Source of the DNA: an uncultured Anaerotignum sp.
GTDB lineage: Bacteria; Bacillota; Clostridia; Lachnospirales; Anaerotignaceae
Reading direction: 5' to 3'
Assembly: GCA_910578425.1 (NCBI GenBank)
Contig: CAJTQX010000057.1
Span: 1-11,533, forward strand
Length of the DNA: 11,533 nucleotides
Each line of letters starts with the position of its first letter. Position 1 is the stretch's first letter. Both the position numbers and the translations under genes were made by a program. The notes under the pieces are model-generated. The model saw only the letters and a list, made by a program, of their open reading frames with translations, made no database searches and had not been told where the DNA came from. This document shows positions 5,569 through 11,533 of the stretch, piece by piece.

Positions 5569-6528
5569 TCAGTCAAAAAGCTGCGAAATAGAAATACCGT
5601 CATGAATGCACTTTATCGCGTTTGCAAAAATATCCTCCACAGAAACGGAAGTGATTTTCGCAATCTTCTTTTCTTTCGGCAGCTCAATGGTATCCAGTAC
5701 CAGCAGCTCTGTAATCGCGGAATCCTCGATCCGCTTGATCGCCGGTCCGCTCAGCACAGCATGCGTGCAGCACGCGTCCACCTCAACCGCGCCGCGGTCC
5801 CTGAGTGCATTTGCGGCATTCGTAATCGTGCCTGCCGTATCAATCATATCGTCCACCAAAATGACCTTTTTGCCTGCCACATCACCGATGATATTCGTAA
5901 TCTCGCTGACATTCGGCCTGGGGCGGCGTTTGTCAATGATCGCAAGGGGAATATTCAGCTTTTCTGCAAACTGTCTTGTCCGTCCTACGCTGCCCAGATC
6001 AGGAGAAACCGCCACGAAATCATTCAGAGAATCGCCATATTTCTGGATATAGTAATCCGTCAGCAGAGGATTGCCCACAAGATTGTCCACAGGAATATCG
6101 AAAAAGCCCTGAATCTGCGCACAATGCAGATCCATTGTCAGCACGCGGTTCGCGCCCGCGCTCGTCAGCAGGTTTGCCACCAGCTTCGCGCTGATGGGAT
6201 CGCGCGCACGCGCCTTACGATCCTGCCTTGCATAACCATAATACGGCATAACAGCTGTAATCCGCGCTGCTGATGCGCGTTTCATCGCGTCAATCATGAT
6301 CAGCAGTTCCATCAGATTATCATTGACAGGATAAGAGGTAGACTGGATAATGTAAACATCCGCGCCGCGGATCGTTTCATTGATCTGGACAGAAATCTCC
6401 CCATCGCTGAATTTCTGGACTACCGCATCTCCCAGCTCCAGGCCAATTTTTTTCGCGATGGCTTCCGCCAGGGAATGGTTTGAATTGCAGGCAAAAATCT
6501 TGATTTTGCTGCCGCTAGAATAAATCAT
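5569..6528 (-). CDS. prs: Ribose-phosphate pyrophosphokinase (PRPP synthetase)
   Basis: This 319-residue cytoplasmic enzyme transfers pyrophosphate from ATP to ribose 5-phosphate, making PRPP for purine, pyrimidine, NAD, His and Trp synthesis. It has class I features: KFSDGEISVQI near residues 39-49, the ATP-loop region YARQDRKARARDPISAK at 99-115, the catalytic DLHCAQIQGFF segment at 133-143, and the PRPP-binding loop VILVDDMIDTAGT at 222-234. Length is typical. AGGGGG precedes the ATG by about ten bases. In many Firmicutes prs sits with glmU and spoVG; here it stands alone, with its own candidate promoter and a serine recombinase gene divergent to it. All key residues appear intact. Confidence 0.96.
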   Translation of the reverse strand: MIYSSGSKIKIFACNSNHSLAEAIAKKIGLELGDAVVQKFSDGEISVQINETIRGADVYIIQSTSYPVNDNLMELLIMIDAMKRASAARITAVMPYYGYARQDRKARARDPISAKLVANLLTSAGANRVLTMDLHCAQIQGFFDIPVDNLVGNPLLTDYYIQKYGDSLNDFVAVSPDLGSVGRTRQFAEKLNIPLAIIDKRRPRPNVSEITNIIGDVAGKKVILVDDMIDTAGTITNAANALRDRGAVEVDACCTHAVLSGPAIKRIEDSAITELLVLDTIELPKEKKIAKITSVSVEDIFANAIKCIHDGISISQLFD

Positions 6529-6584
6529 AATCTGGTATCCCCCTAATTTATATGTGCTCGTATGATGAGAAACTATATACCATT

Positions 6585-6613
6585 ATGTTACACCGAATAC
6601 CCGCCGATTTCAA
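6585..6613 (-). promoter_or_regulatory. Candidate sigma-A promoter of prs
   Basis: On the minus strand TTGAAA (6613-6608) and TAACAT (6590-6585) are 17 bases apart. The -35 matches five of six consensus bases and the -10 four of six, so the call is moderate. It would leave a leader of about 50 bases before the prs ATG. Confidence 0.45.
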
Positions 6614-6784
6614 TATATTTCGACATTTTTTCTAAAACAGGTGCAGGATTGACAGATTGCCGCCCCAAAATCCCCGCAAAAATCGCCCTGCCGTACCAAA
6701 TCCAGAACTGCCCCACAACAACCGTCATAGGACTTCCTGCCGCCCAATATCATGATAAAGAAGCCGCACGAAGGAGCCGCCGCC

Positions 6785-8200
6785 ATGCCCATTGCCGCCG
6801 CCTATATCCGCGTTTCTACAGAAGACCAGACCGAATATTCCCCCGCCGCACAGATGAAGGAAATTCTTGCCTTTGCCCAAAAGCAAGGCTTTTCCATCCC
6901 CAGTGAATTCATATTTGCCGATGAAGGCATTTCCGGCAGGAGCGCGGAAAAACGCCCCGCTTTTCAATCCATGATCCGTCAGGCAAGAAAAAAATCCAAC
7001 CGGATCGAAGCCATACTCGTCCATAAATTCGACCGCTTTGCCCGCAGCAGGCAGGATGCTGTGCTCTATAAAGCCCTGCTGAAAAAAGACGGCGTGCGCG
7101 TCATCTCCGTAAAAGAGCCTGTCCCGCAGGATGATAAATTCGCTGTCATTTATGAAAGTATGCTCGAAGCAATGGCGGAATATTACTCTCTGAACCTTGC
7201 CGAGGAAGTCAAAAAGAGTATGACGCGGAAAGCCGCTCTGGGAGAATATCAGGCGCGCGCGCCCTTCGGTTACCGCAACGCGGGCAAAAGCCTTGCCATA
7301 ATACCGGAGCAGGCGGAAATTGTCTCCTATATTTTCCGGCAGTATGCAGCCGGAGAATCTATTTTTCGTATCTGCCAAAGCCTGAATGAAATGGGCTGCC
7401 TGACGAACCGCCGCAATCCCTTCGATACCCGCGCCGTTTCTTATCTTCTGCACAATCCCGTATATAAGGGCTTTGCACGCTGGACGCCTTCCGGCGCCGC
7501 CGGACGTGATTTTGACAGTCCCAAAACCATCATCGCTCAGGGCGGCTGGGAGCCTATTGTTTCCGCCTCGCTCTGGGATGCTGCTGCTGAACGTCTGCAA
7601 AAACACGCCGTTCCGCCCCATAGCCGCGTGGAAGACTCGGGCAGGCATTGGCTGAGCGGCATGGTAAAATGCTCCTCATGCGGGCACAGTCTTGTTTTTT
7701 CCGCTGCCGGAAAAGCCTGTTTCACTCTGCAATGCGGCGGCTATGCTCATGGAAATTGTCCTGTTTCCCATTCTCTTTCTTCCCGCGCGCTTCTGCCTGT
7801 CGTCTTTTCCGCATTGGAGAGAGCCGCCGGAACGCCCTGCCGCTATGTCCTTCGCAAGCCGCCGGAAAATGACGGGGAATCCGCACTTTTGGAGCAAGCC
7901 ATTGCCAGGGCGCAGGCACGTCTGGAAAAAGCCAGGGAAGCATTTCTGGACGGCATAGATACCTTAGAGGAATACAAAAAAAATAAAACCTCCCTGCTCG
8001 AAACGCTTCATGCTCTGGAGCAGAAAAAAGGGACGCCCCCGCCGCCGGAGGCTTCCCTTTCGTCCCTTCCCCTCTGCGCCGTACTGCAATTGGACAGCTT
8101 TTCCCCTGCGGAAAAACGCGCCGCTTTCTGCTCTGCCGTTGAAAAAATCGTTTTTCATAAGGCGGAACGGCGCGTCAGCCTGATTCTTTCCGCAGAGTGA
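6785..8200 (+). CDS. Large serine recombinase (site-specific integrase/excisionase)
   Basis: The protein has 471 residues from ATG 6785, which follows AAGGAG by eight bases; an in-frame ATG at 6752 lacks a ribosome binding site. The resolvase-type catalytic domain (about 4-150) has AYIRVSTEDQ with nucleophile S11, plus Arg residues in HKFDRFARSRQD (80-91). The recombinase domain lies at about 158-275, including RAPFGYR and NPVYKGF. A zinc ribbon is formed by C296, C299, C317 and C325, followed by a coiled coil at about 365-415. Such enzymes integrate or excise phages, Tn4451-like transposons and the skin element. All parts look intact, so it may be active. It is divergent from prs and converges on a lysis module. 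Attachment sites should lie close to its 5' side (about 6540-6784), but I could not identify a repeated core. Confidence 0.93.
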   Translation: MPIAAAYIRVSTEDQTEYSPAAQMKEILAFAQKQGFSIPSEFIFADEGISGRSAEKRPAFQSMIRQARKKSNRIEAILVHKFDRFARSRQDAVLYKALLKKDGVRVISVKEPVPQDDKFAVIYESMLEAMAEYYSLNLAEEVKKSMTRKAALGEYQARAPFGYRNAGKSLAIIPEQAEIVSYIFRQYAAGESIFRICQSLNEMGCLTNRRNPFDTRAVSYLLHNPVYKGFARWTPSGAAGRDFDSPKTIIAQGGWEPIVSASLWDAAAERLQKHAVPPHSRVEDSGRHWLSGMVKCSSCGHSLVFSAAGKACFTLQCGGYAHGNCPVSHSLSSRALLPVVFSALERAAGTPCRYVLRKPPENDGESALLEQAIARAQARLEKAREAFLDGIDTLEEYKKNKTSLLETLHALEQKKGTPPPPEASLSSLPLCAVLQLDSFSPAEKRAAFCSAVEKIVFHKAERRVSLILSAE

Positions 8201-8212
8201 CGCGCAGCGTTC

Positions 8213-8911
8213 CTATTCCTTTTTCCGCAGAACCGCCATACTGCCCCTGCTGGATACCTCATAGCCCAGCATTTCCGCCAAAACACGTAGCTTTATAAAA
8301 TTCGTTGCATTCCCCTTCTCGTCTGTTTTTTGTATCCCTTCCAGATCTACAATTTTCCCGTCAATTTCCACCTGAACCATTTCCACCATTTCATCCCCCA
8401 GCCTTTCCCGAAACGCCTGCCATGCCGCCGCGTTTTCCACAAACGGCGCGGGGCATATTTTTCCAACCACGTCAAAATGCCGTATCACATTTTCCAGCGG
8501 AATATGATACCTCTGCATCAGTTCTCGGCAGAGCAACGCCGCGTTTGCCAGCGTTTTTTCTGAAAAATCATGCCGCCCGTTGCGCATCGTATCGCAGAGC
8601 TCAATGGAAATGCTGTTCTTGTTCGTACATTTCCCGAACCACTTTCCGCCGCCTGTTCTGTCCGCGGAAGGATATTTTTTGCCGCCTACTGCCCACGCTG
8701 TGCTTTCTTCCGGTACGCTCAGCACAATATCCGTATTGTCAACGAAATAATGCGCCGATGTACCTGTTACGCGTGTCTGGAAATACCGCCCGTTTGCTTC
8801 CGCGCTGTCCCCATCGTTTGCGGTATAATGAATCACAATATAACGAATATCCGTTTTCTTACGTTCTCCGCCGTAATTGCTTTTATTGGCAAGTATTGTT
8901 TTCCGTTTCAC
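8213..8911 (-). CDS. N-acetylmuramoyl-L-alanine amidase (phage-type endolysin)
   Basis: The protein has 232 residues from a GTG start, ten bases after GGAGG. The GTG overlaps the holin stop as GTGA, so translation is coupled. It cuts the amide bond between muramic acid and the stem peptide. The Amidase_2 (T7-lysozyme-like) zinc domain spans about 20-170, with ligands H28 (VIHYTAND), H145 (IRHFDVVG) and C153 (KICPAP); K151 is the usual catalytic Lys. A C-terminal segment (about 178-229: VQVEIDGKIVDLEGI ... FIKLRVLAEMLGY) resembles the small copper-amine-oxidase-N-like domain common in clostridial cell-wall enzymes. There is no signal peptide, which fits release through a holin. It converges on the serine recombinase with 12 bases between stop codons. 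A start further upstream would run inside the holin gene and has no support. Confidence 0.9.
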   Translation of the reverse strand: MKRKTILANKSNYGGERKKTDIRYIVIHYTANDGDSAEANGRYFQTRVTGTSAHYFVDNTDIVLSVPEESTAWAVGGKKYPSADRTGGGKWFGKCTNKNSISIELCDTMRNGRHDFSEKTLANAALLCRELMQRYHIPLENVIRHFDVVGKICPAPFVENAAAWQAFRERLGDEMVEMVQVEIDGKIVDLEGIQKTDEKGNATNFIKLRVLAEMLGYEVSSRGSMAVLRKKE

Positions 8912-9279
8912 TTCATGTCTGCCTCCTTTCCTTTTTCTGCGGTATCGTCCATACTGTCCGTTTCCGCGTCCGTAAGCAGTTCTACTACCTCTCGCAGCGC
9001 ATCGTCTACCCATTCGCAGAATGTATCAAATGAAACTGCCAGAGCCACAGCCGGAAACCGCTGCACAAACATATCATACACCCGCCGCAGTTTCAGCCTG
9101 CCCGGCGCGCCCTTCATCTCCTGTTCCACACTTGTGACAGCCCAGAGCAGCCATGCCTTTACCTTTTCCTCCTGCTTCTTTTTGGGTTGACGCAAAAAGC
9201 GTCCTGCCGCAAAGCCCGCTGCAAATACCACCGTCAGAAGCATCAGGTCTGCCGCCACTCCTTCCACAATTTCCAGCAT
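8908..9279 (-). CDS. Phage holin, LLH-type
   Basis: The protein has 123 residues from an ATG seven bases after GGGAGG; an upstream in-frame ATG at 9315 lacks a good site. One transmembrane helix lies near the N-terminus (about LMLLTVVFAAGFAAGRFL, residues 12-29), then a Lys-rich linker, a cytoplasmic helical region (VKAWLLWAVTSVEQEM ... LKLRRVYDMFVQRFP) and a charged acidic tail. This layout, in particular the A-V-x-x-x-E-Q segment after a single helix and the downstream amidase, matches the LL-H holin family. Holins form membrane lesions that let the endolysin reach the wall. It is the second gene of the lysis module. Family assignment is by pattern, not by alignment. Confidence 0.77.
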   Translation of the reverse strand: MLEIVEGVAADLMLLTVVFAAGFAAGRFLRQPKKKQEEKVKAWLLWAVTSVEQEMKGAPGRLKLRRVYDMFVQRFPAVALAVSFDTFCEWVDDALREVVELLTDAETDSMDDTAEKGKEADMK

Positions 9280-9390
9280 CGCACTTCCTCCCTTCTTTAA
9301 ACCTTCGCCGGACACGCCCCGCCTTGTCCCATTTTCTTCCAGAGCGCGTCCTACTTTCAGTCTATGCGGACAACTTCCCGCTGTGCAGGG

Positions 9391-9597
9391 TCAGCCCTGC
9401 TTTTTTTCTTTTTTTCGCTCCTGTGCGGAATCCGGAAACTCCACGTCATACCCCCGCAGTCCTGCTATCGCGCGAATCACACGTTTGTTCAGACTCTCCG
9501 AGAGCGCGCGCTTCTCCTCCTCTGTCAGCTCATCATATGGGAGCAGCTCTCCGTTCTGCCGCACAAAAATCTCCACTTCCAAGGGTTTTCCCGCCAT
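9391..9597 (-). CDS. Small charged protein heading the lysis module, unknown function
   Basis: The protein has 68 residues from an ATG just after AGGTGAGG; an in-frame ATG at 9624 falls inside an inverted repeat and lacks a site. It is soluble: a short beta-like start (KPLEVEIFVRQNG), an acidic helix with ELTEEEKRALSESLNKRV, and a Lys-rich C-terminus. I do not recognise a named family. Position just upstream of holin and amidase genes suggests a phage origin. The 111 bases between it and the holin gene contain no convincing gene. Confidence 0.62.
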   Translation of the reverse strand: MAGKPLEVEIFVRQNGELLPYDELTEEEKRALSESLNKRVIRAIAGLRGYDVEFPDSAQERKKEKKQG

Positions 9598-9613
9598 TTT
9601 CCTCACCTGTCGC

Positions 9614-9671
9614 AAAGCCTGCAAAGCCGCTTCTTTTGGGGCAATCGTCCCAGGAAGCCGCCGCAGGCTTT
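9614..9671. repeat. Nested inverted repeat upstream of the lysis module
   Basis: Outer arms AAAGCCTGC (9614-9622) and GCAGGCTTT (9663-9671) are perfectly complementary. Middle arms GCTTC (9629-9633) and GAAGC (9654-9658) and inner TGGG/CCCA (9637-9640, 9649-9652) continue the symmetry. The structure ends 17 bases before the ATG of the 68-residue protein. It could be a leader RNA structure, an operator or part of a recombination site. Which one is unknown. Confidence 0.65.
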
Positions 9672-9782
9672 TCCTTTCTCCAATTTTCTGCTCTGCTCAT
9701 TGTGCTATTCTCTCTATTGTTTCAGGTTTATTGGGAAAGAAGCGAATAAATGCCATTAACCGAATAATCTGCATCTAAATGA

Positions 9783-9812
9783 TTGACAAAATAAAGCATA
9801 ATGCAGTAATAT
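9783..9812 (+). promoter_or_regulatory. Promoter of the BlaI/MecI-type repressor gene
   Basis: A consensus TTGACA (9783-9788) is followed after 18 bases by TAATAT (9807-9812). The -10 box overlaps the end of the first of two 19-base repeats, so repressor binding would block it. Confidence 0.6.
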
Positions 9813-9835
9813 TATTAAAGCATAATGCAGTAATA
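9793..9835. repeat. Two 19-base direct repeats, likely repressor operators
   Basis: AAAGCATAATGCAGTAATA occurs exactly at 9793-9811 and again at 9817-9835. The two copies are 24 bases apart start to start, so they lie on nearly opposite or similar faces within about two helical turns. Each contains the palindrome GCATAATGC. One copy overlaps the promoter and the other reaches the ribosome binding site of the repressor gene. Autoregulation by BlaI/MecI proteins through dyads near their own promoter is well known; the exact operator here differs from the classic TACA/TGTA form, so the assignment is inferred. Confidence 0.8.
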
Positions 9836-9847
9836 GGAGGTATGCCA

Positions 9848-10228
9848 ATGGAAGAACAAAAAAGAATTTCGCAGGCAGAAATGAAGGTAATGGAGAAAAT
9901 ATGGGAAAAGAAGGAGCTGCTTACAATTTCAGATATTGTCGCCGCATTAAAGGAAGGCGGGGAAGAATGGTCGCATCAGGCGATTGCCTCTTTCTTAAAG
10001 CGGCTGGAAGATAAGGGCTACTTGTCTTCAACAAGGAACAGCTACAAAAGAAGCTATTTTCCGCTTGTCAGCAAAGAGGAATACAAACGGCAGGAAGCAG
10101 AGAATTTCGTCAATCAGAAATTCGGCGGTTCACTGAAAAATTTTCTGTCCGCATTTTCCGGAAACAGGTCATTAAGCGAGGATGAGCTGGACGAGTTGAA
10201 AGAATGGTTGAAAAAATTCGAGGATTGA
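9848..10228 (+). CDS. BlaI/MecI/CopY-family transcriptional repressor
   Basis: The protein has 126 residues. ATG 9848 is seven bases after AGGAGG (9835-9840); an ATG at 9842 touches that site. The N-terminal winged helix (about 7-75) contains ISQAEMKVMEKIWE, TISDIVAAL, the recognition helix around WSHQAIASFLKRLEDKGYL, and the wing around RNSYKRSYFPLVS. The C-terminal part (about 76-126) is the dimerisation region. N98-F99 in SLKNFLSAF sits where BlaI is cut by its sensor protease (an Asn-Phe bond in staphylococcal BlaI), so cleavage control may be retained. Yet no BlaR1/M56 protease gene follows within the window. It may control beta-lactam or metal response, or simply the downstream genes. 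The gene is more A+T-rich than the island to its left. Confidence 0.92.
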   Translation: MEEQKRISQAEMKVMEKIWEKKELLTISDIVAALKEGGEEWSHQAIASFLKRLEDKGYLSSTRNSYKRSYFPLVSKEEYKRQEAENFVNQKFGGSLKNFLSAFSGNRSLSEDELDELKEWLKKFED

Positions 10229-10322
10229 CAATAAATGCAGTTACTCAGGGAATCTGCACTAATTTTCGATAAATACATTTTTCGAGCAATATTTATAAAT
10301 CCAGCCTGAAAGGAGAGGTTTT

Positions 10323-10480
10323 ATGAAGAAAAAGAAAAATGCCGGATTAGAAGTGAAAAGAATATCCTGAATGAAAATGCAGACACAGTGCCACCAACAC
10401 AAAAATCTGTTTCAAGCAGGATATATCTAATTATTATAGTACAAAAACCGCAAATTGTCAGTACAAAAACAATGTGCTGA
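10323..10480 (+). pseudogene. Short or frame-broken coding remnant
   Basis: A good ribosome binding site (AAGGAGAGG) precedes ATG 10323, but this frame stops after 15 codons (MKKKKNAGLEVKRIS). The shifted frame then stays open to a stop at 10478-10480, reading ...EKNILNENADTVPPTQKSVSS followed by hydrophobic IYLIIIV. That looks like the start of a membrane protein with a Lys-rich N-terminus that has lost frame and the rest of its length. Alternatively it is a true 15-residue leader peptide. The rest of the gap between the repressor and the next gene (10229-10556) holds a repeated operator-like motif and a hairpin (10493-10526). Confidence 0.33.
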
Positions 10481-10492
10481 AGCAAAATAATT

Positions 10493-10526
10493 GCCCCTTC
10501 CACATTCCTGCCGAAGGGAAAGGGGC
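10493..10526. repeat. Hairpin before the 271-residue gene
   Basis: GCCCC-TTCC pairs with GGAA-A-GGGGC (one bulged A) around a 15-base loop. No T tract follows, so it is more likely a leader structure than a terminator. It lies about 30 bases before the start codon of the next gene. Confidence 0.5.
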
Positions 10527-10556
10527 TGTTATGTTAAGCATGAGGGAGGAATAGGA

Positions 10557-11372
10557 ATGGATTTTAGGATTGGGGCAAAAAGCCCGGTATACGGCGCAAG
10601 ACAGACATCGAAAGTAGCAGATAAGCAGCTGAAGCAATCCTTTGCGATGAAAATAGCAGAGGTCAGGCCGCCCAGGCAGGATACTGTAGAAATCAGCGGG
10701 AGCCCGCTGGCACAAAGGCTGGAGAACGTCCATCAGAAAATCAATGAGATGGACTTTAATGGGAAAACCTGCGAGGAAGTGTATCGGTCTGTTTTGGATG
10801 CCTATGATGAGGAGTTTAATTTGGTCGATTGCCTAATCTATACAGACAGAGATGCTTATATGGAAATAGAGGCTGACAGAAGAAATGCATTCAAAGAAAA
10901 AGTTCCTGGCTATGAATTCCAAAAAGAAAAAGAGCTTCATTTTCGCGCAATGGGCTATGATAAGATGACAAACGAGGAAAAAATTGCGGCGATAAGGGAG
11001 CGTATAGGGGGAAATAGTTATGTCCACAAATATGCAATGCTGGGAGAGATGGCGTGCGCTGGCGTGATTACGTCACAACAAAGCTCTGCCATAGCTTATA
11101 GTCTGTATAGAAAATCAGAAAAAGAGTACTGTGCAGCGCATGGCTTGGACTATATACAATGGAGTATGTATCGGGACGAGGGCATTTCCGAGAAATATGC
11201 AGATTCGTGGGTTCAAAAAGTGATGGCATGGGCTTCGACAGTAGATGTGACTTGGCTGGAAGTTTTCGACAGCGTACATGAGAATGAAGCTTTATGGGAT
11301 GAAGAAAAAGAGGTATTGATGAAGGAAGTGGAAGGAACTTCGGAATTACTGATAAGGAGTGACAAAGCATGA
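10557..11372 (+). CDS. Hypothetical protein, 271 residues, unrecognised family
   Basis: ATG 10557 follows GGGAGG by seven bases, giving a soluble, acidic, mostly helical protein without signal peptide or membrane segment. Visible blocks are an N-terminus with MDFRIGAKSPVYGARQ, a short DTVEISGSPLAQRLENV stretch at 42-58, a helical middle (NGKTCEEVYRSVLDAYDEEF), MGYDKMTNEEKIAAIRERIGG at 132-152, and HKYAMLGEMACAGVITSQQ at 157-175, ending in a Trp-rich helical part (QWSMYRDEG, VMAWASTVDVTWLEVFD). I know no function and see no catalytic motif. The DTVEIS stretch recalls tails of flagellar or secreted clostridial proteins, but that is weak. The stop overlaps the next reading frame as ATGA, so the two are probably made together. 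The gene is A+T-richer than the lysis island. Confidence 0.85.
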   Translation: MDFRIGAKSPVYGARQTSKVADKQLKQSFAMKIAEVRPPRQDTVEISGSPLAQRLENVHQKINEMDFNGKTCEEVYRSVLDAYDEEFNLVDCLIYTDRDAYMEIEADRRNAFKEKVPGYEFQKEKELHFRAMGYDKMTNEEKIAAIRERIGGNSYVHKYAMLGEMACAGVITSQQSSAIAYSLYRKSEKEYCAAHGLDYIQWSMYRDEGISEKYADSWVQKVMAWASTVDVTWLEVFDSVHENEALWDEEKEVLMKEVEGTSELLIRSDKA

Positions 11373-11533
11373 TAAATAAAAAGTTGAAATTATGGAAAAG
11401 AGTGGCAGCTTTTGTACCATGTAGTATCGTCATGAGTCATGTATACGTATTTTCGAGCATAATTTTGTCGGATTTCATGCAAAAATCCGCAGGCGTACAA
11501 TGTGGCGCGGCATTGCCGCGCTGCCCCAGCCGT
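11369..11533 (+). CDS. Start of a reading frame running off the right edge
   Basis: ATG 11369 overlaps the previous stop (ATGA), and AAGGAG lies nine bases upstream, a layout typical of translational coupling. The frame stays open for all 55 codons left. It begins MINKKLKLWKRVAAFVPCSIV and continues with a hydrophobic stretch (to about residue 38, IILSDFM), which could be a signal anchor or membrane helix with a positive N-terminus. The last 20 codons (from QKSAG) look unlike ordinary coding sequence and contain two hairpins, so the gene may be interrupted by a repeat or insertion near the edge. Confidence 0.5.
   Translation, partial: MINKKLKLWKRVAAFVPCSIVMSHVYVFSSIILSDFMQKSAGVQCGAALPRCPSR
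11469..11521. repeat. Two adjacent hairpins at the right edge
   Basis: CGGATTT (11469-11475) pairs with AAATCCG (11483-11489), and GCGCGGC (11505-11511) pairs with GCCGCGC (11515-11521). The G+C content jumps compared with the sequence before it. This may be the edge of a dispersed intergenic repeat or mobile element that continues beyond the window. Confidence 0.55.

Noticed and set aside
5560..6273. Plus-strand open frames opposite prs
   Set aside because: prs is unmistakable on the minus strand; the opposite frames carry no motif.
6725..7648. Minus-strand 307-codon frame opposite the serine recombinase
   Set aside because: The recombinase frame has the catalytic serine, zinc ribbon and a ribosome binding site; the opposite frame has none of these.
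8170..8205. Inverted repeat GCGCGTCA/TGACGCGC spanning the recombinase stop codon, considered as a terminator
   Set aside because: The loop is 20 bases and no T tract follows on either strand, so it is not supported as a terminator.
8305..9190. Plus-strand open frames opposite the amidase and holin genes
   Set aside because: Their translations are Arg-, Cys- and Pro-rich without motifs, and the minus-strand genes overlap as a coupled GTGA pair with good ribosome binding sites.
9280..9390. Possible tiny gene between the 68-residue protein and the holin
   Set aside because: The only frame with a nearby start is 11 codons long with a poor ribosome binding site, too little to call.

Overview
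The window reads as chromosomal DNA of an anaerobic, spore-forming member of the Clostridia (Firmicutes). The evidence is strong AGGAGG ribosome binding sites, a collagen-like BclA-type spore-surface protein with a candidate sigma-K promoter, a fermentative D-lactate dehydrogenase, a sigma-54 activator of clostridial type, a large serine recombinase and a BlaI/MecI-type repressor. I cannot fix the genus from the sequence.

Left region (1-3095). A gene cut by the left edge runs leftward; its first 11 residues resemble the start of an acyl-CoA dehydrogenase. In front of it lies a near-ideal sigma-54 (-24/-12) promoter, then an inverted-repeat region that could be the activator's enhancer site, then the divergent gene for a PAS/AAA+/HTH sigma-54 activator. 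This is a self-contained regulatory unit. After a clear terminator comes a BclA-like protein with three parts: a Cys-rich octapeptide head, 72 Gly-X-Y triplets, and a C-terminal globular domain.

Centre (3096-6784), all on the minus strand. prs (PRPP synthetase) has its own candidate promoter. A roughly 300-base intergenic stretch follows with three strong hairpins. Next comes D-lactate dehydrogenase, with a textbook sigma-A promoter, Rex-like palindromes and a terminator. A small unknown protein and a cyclase-family metal hydrolase come last.

Right-centre (6785-9671). This is a compact phage-derived island. A large serine recombinase (+) converges, with 12 bases between stop codons, on a minus-strand lysis module of a 68-residue protein, an LLH-type holin and a zinc amidase. 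No structural phage genes are present. A nested inverted repeat precedes the lysis module.

Right end (9672-11533). The DNA becomes visibly more A+T-rich. An orphan BlaI/MecI repressor sits behind two 19-base direct repeats that overlap its promoter, and no BlaR1 sensor follows. A short frame-broken remnant comes next, then an unrecognised 271-residue protein whose stop overlaps (ATGA) the start of another reading frame running off the right edge. The last 65 bases carry two hairpins. The least explained material is this unknown gene pair and the reduced recombinase/lysis island; I could not establish a new defined system from the sequence alone.
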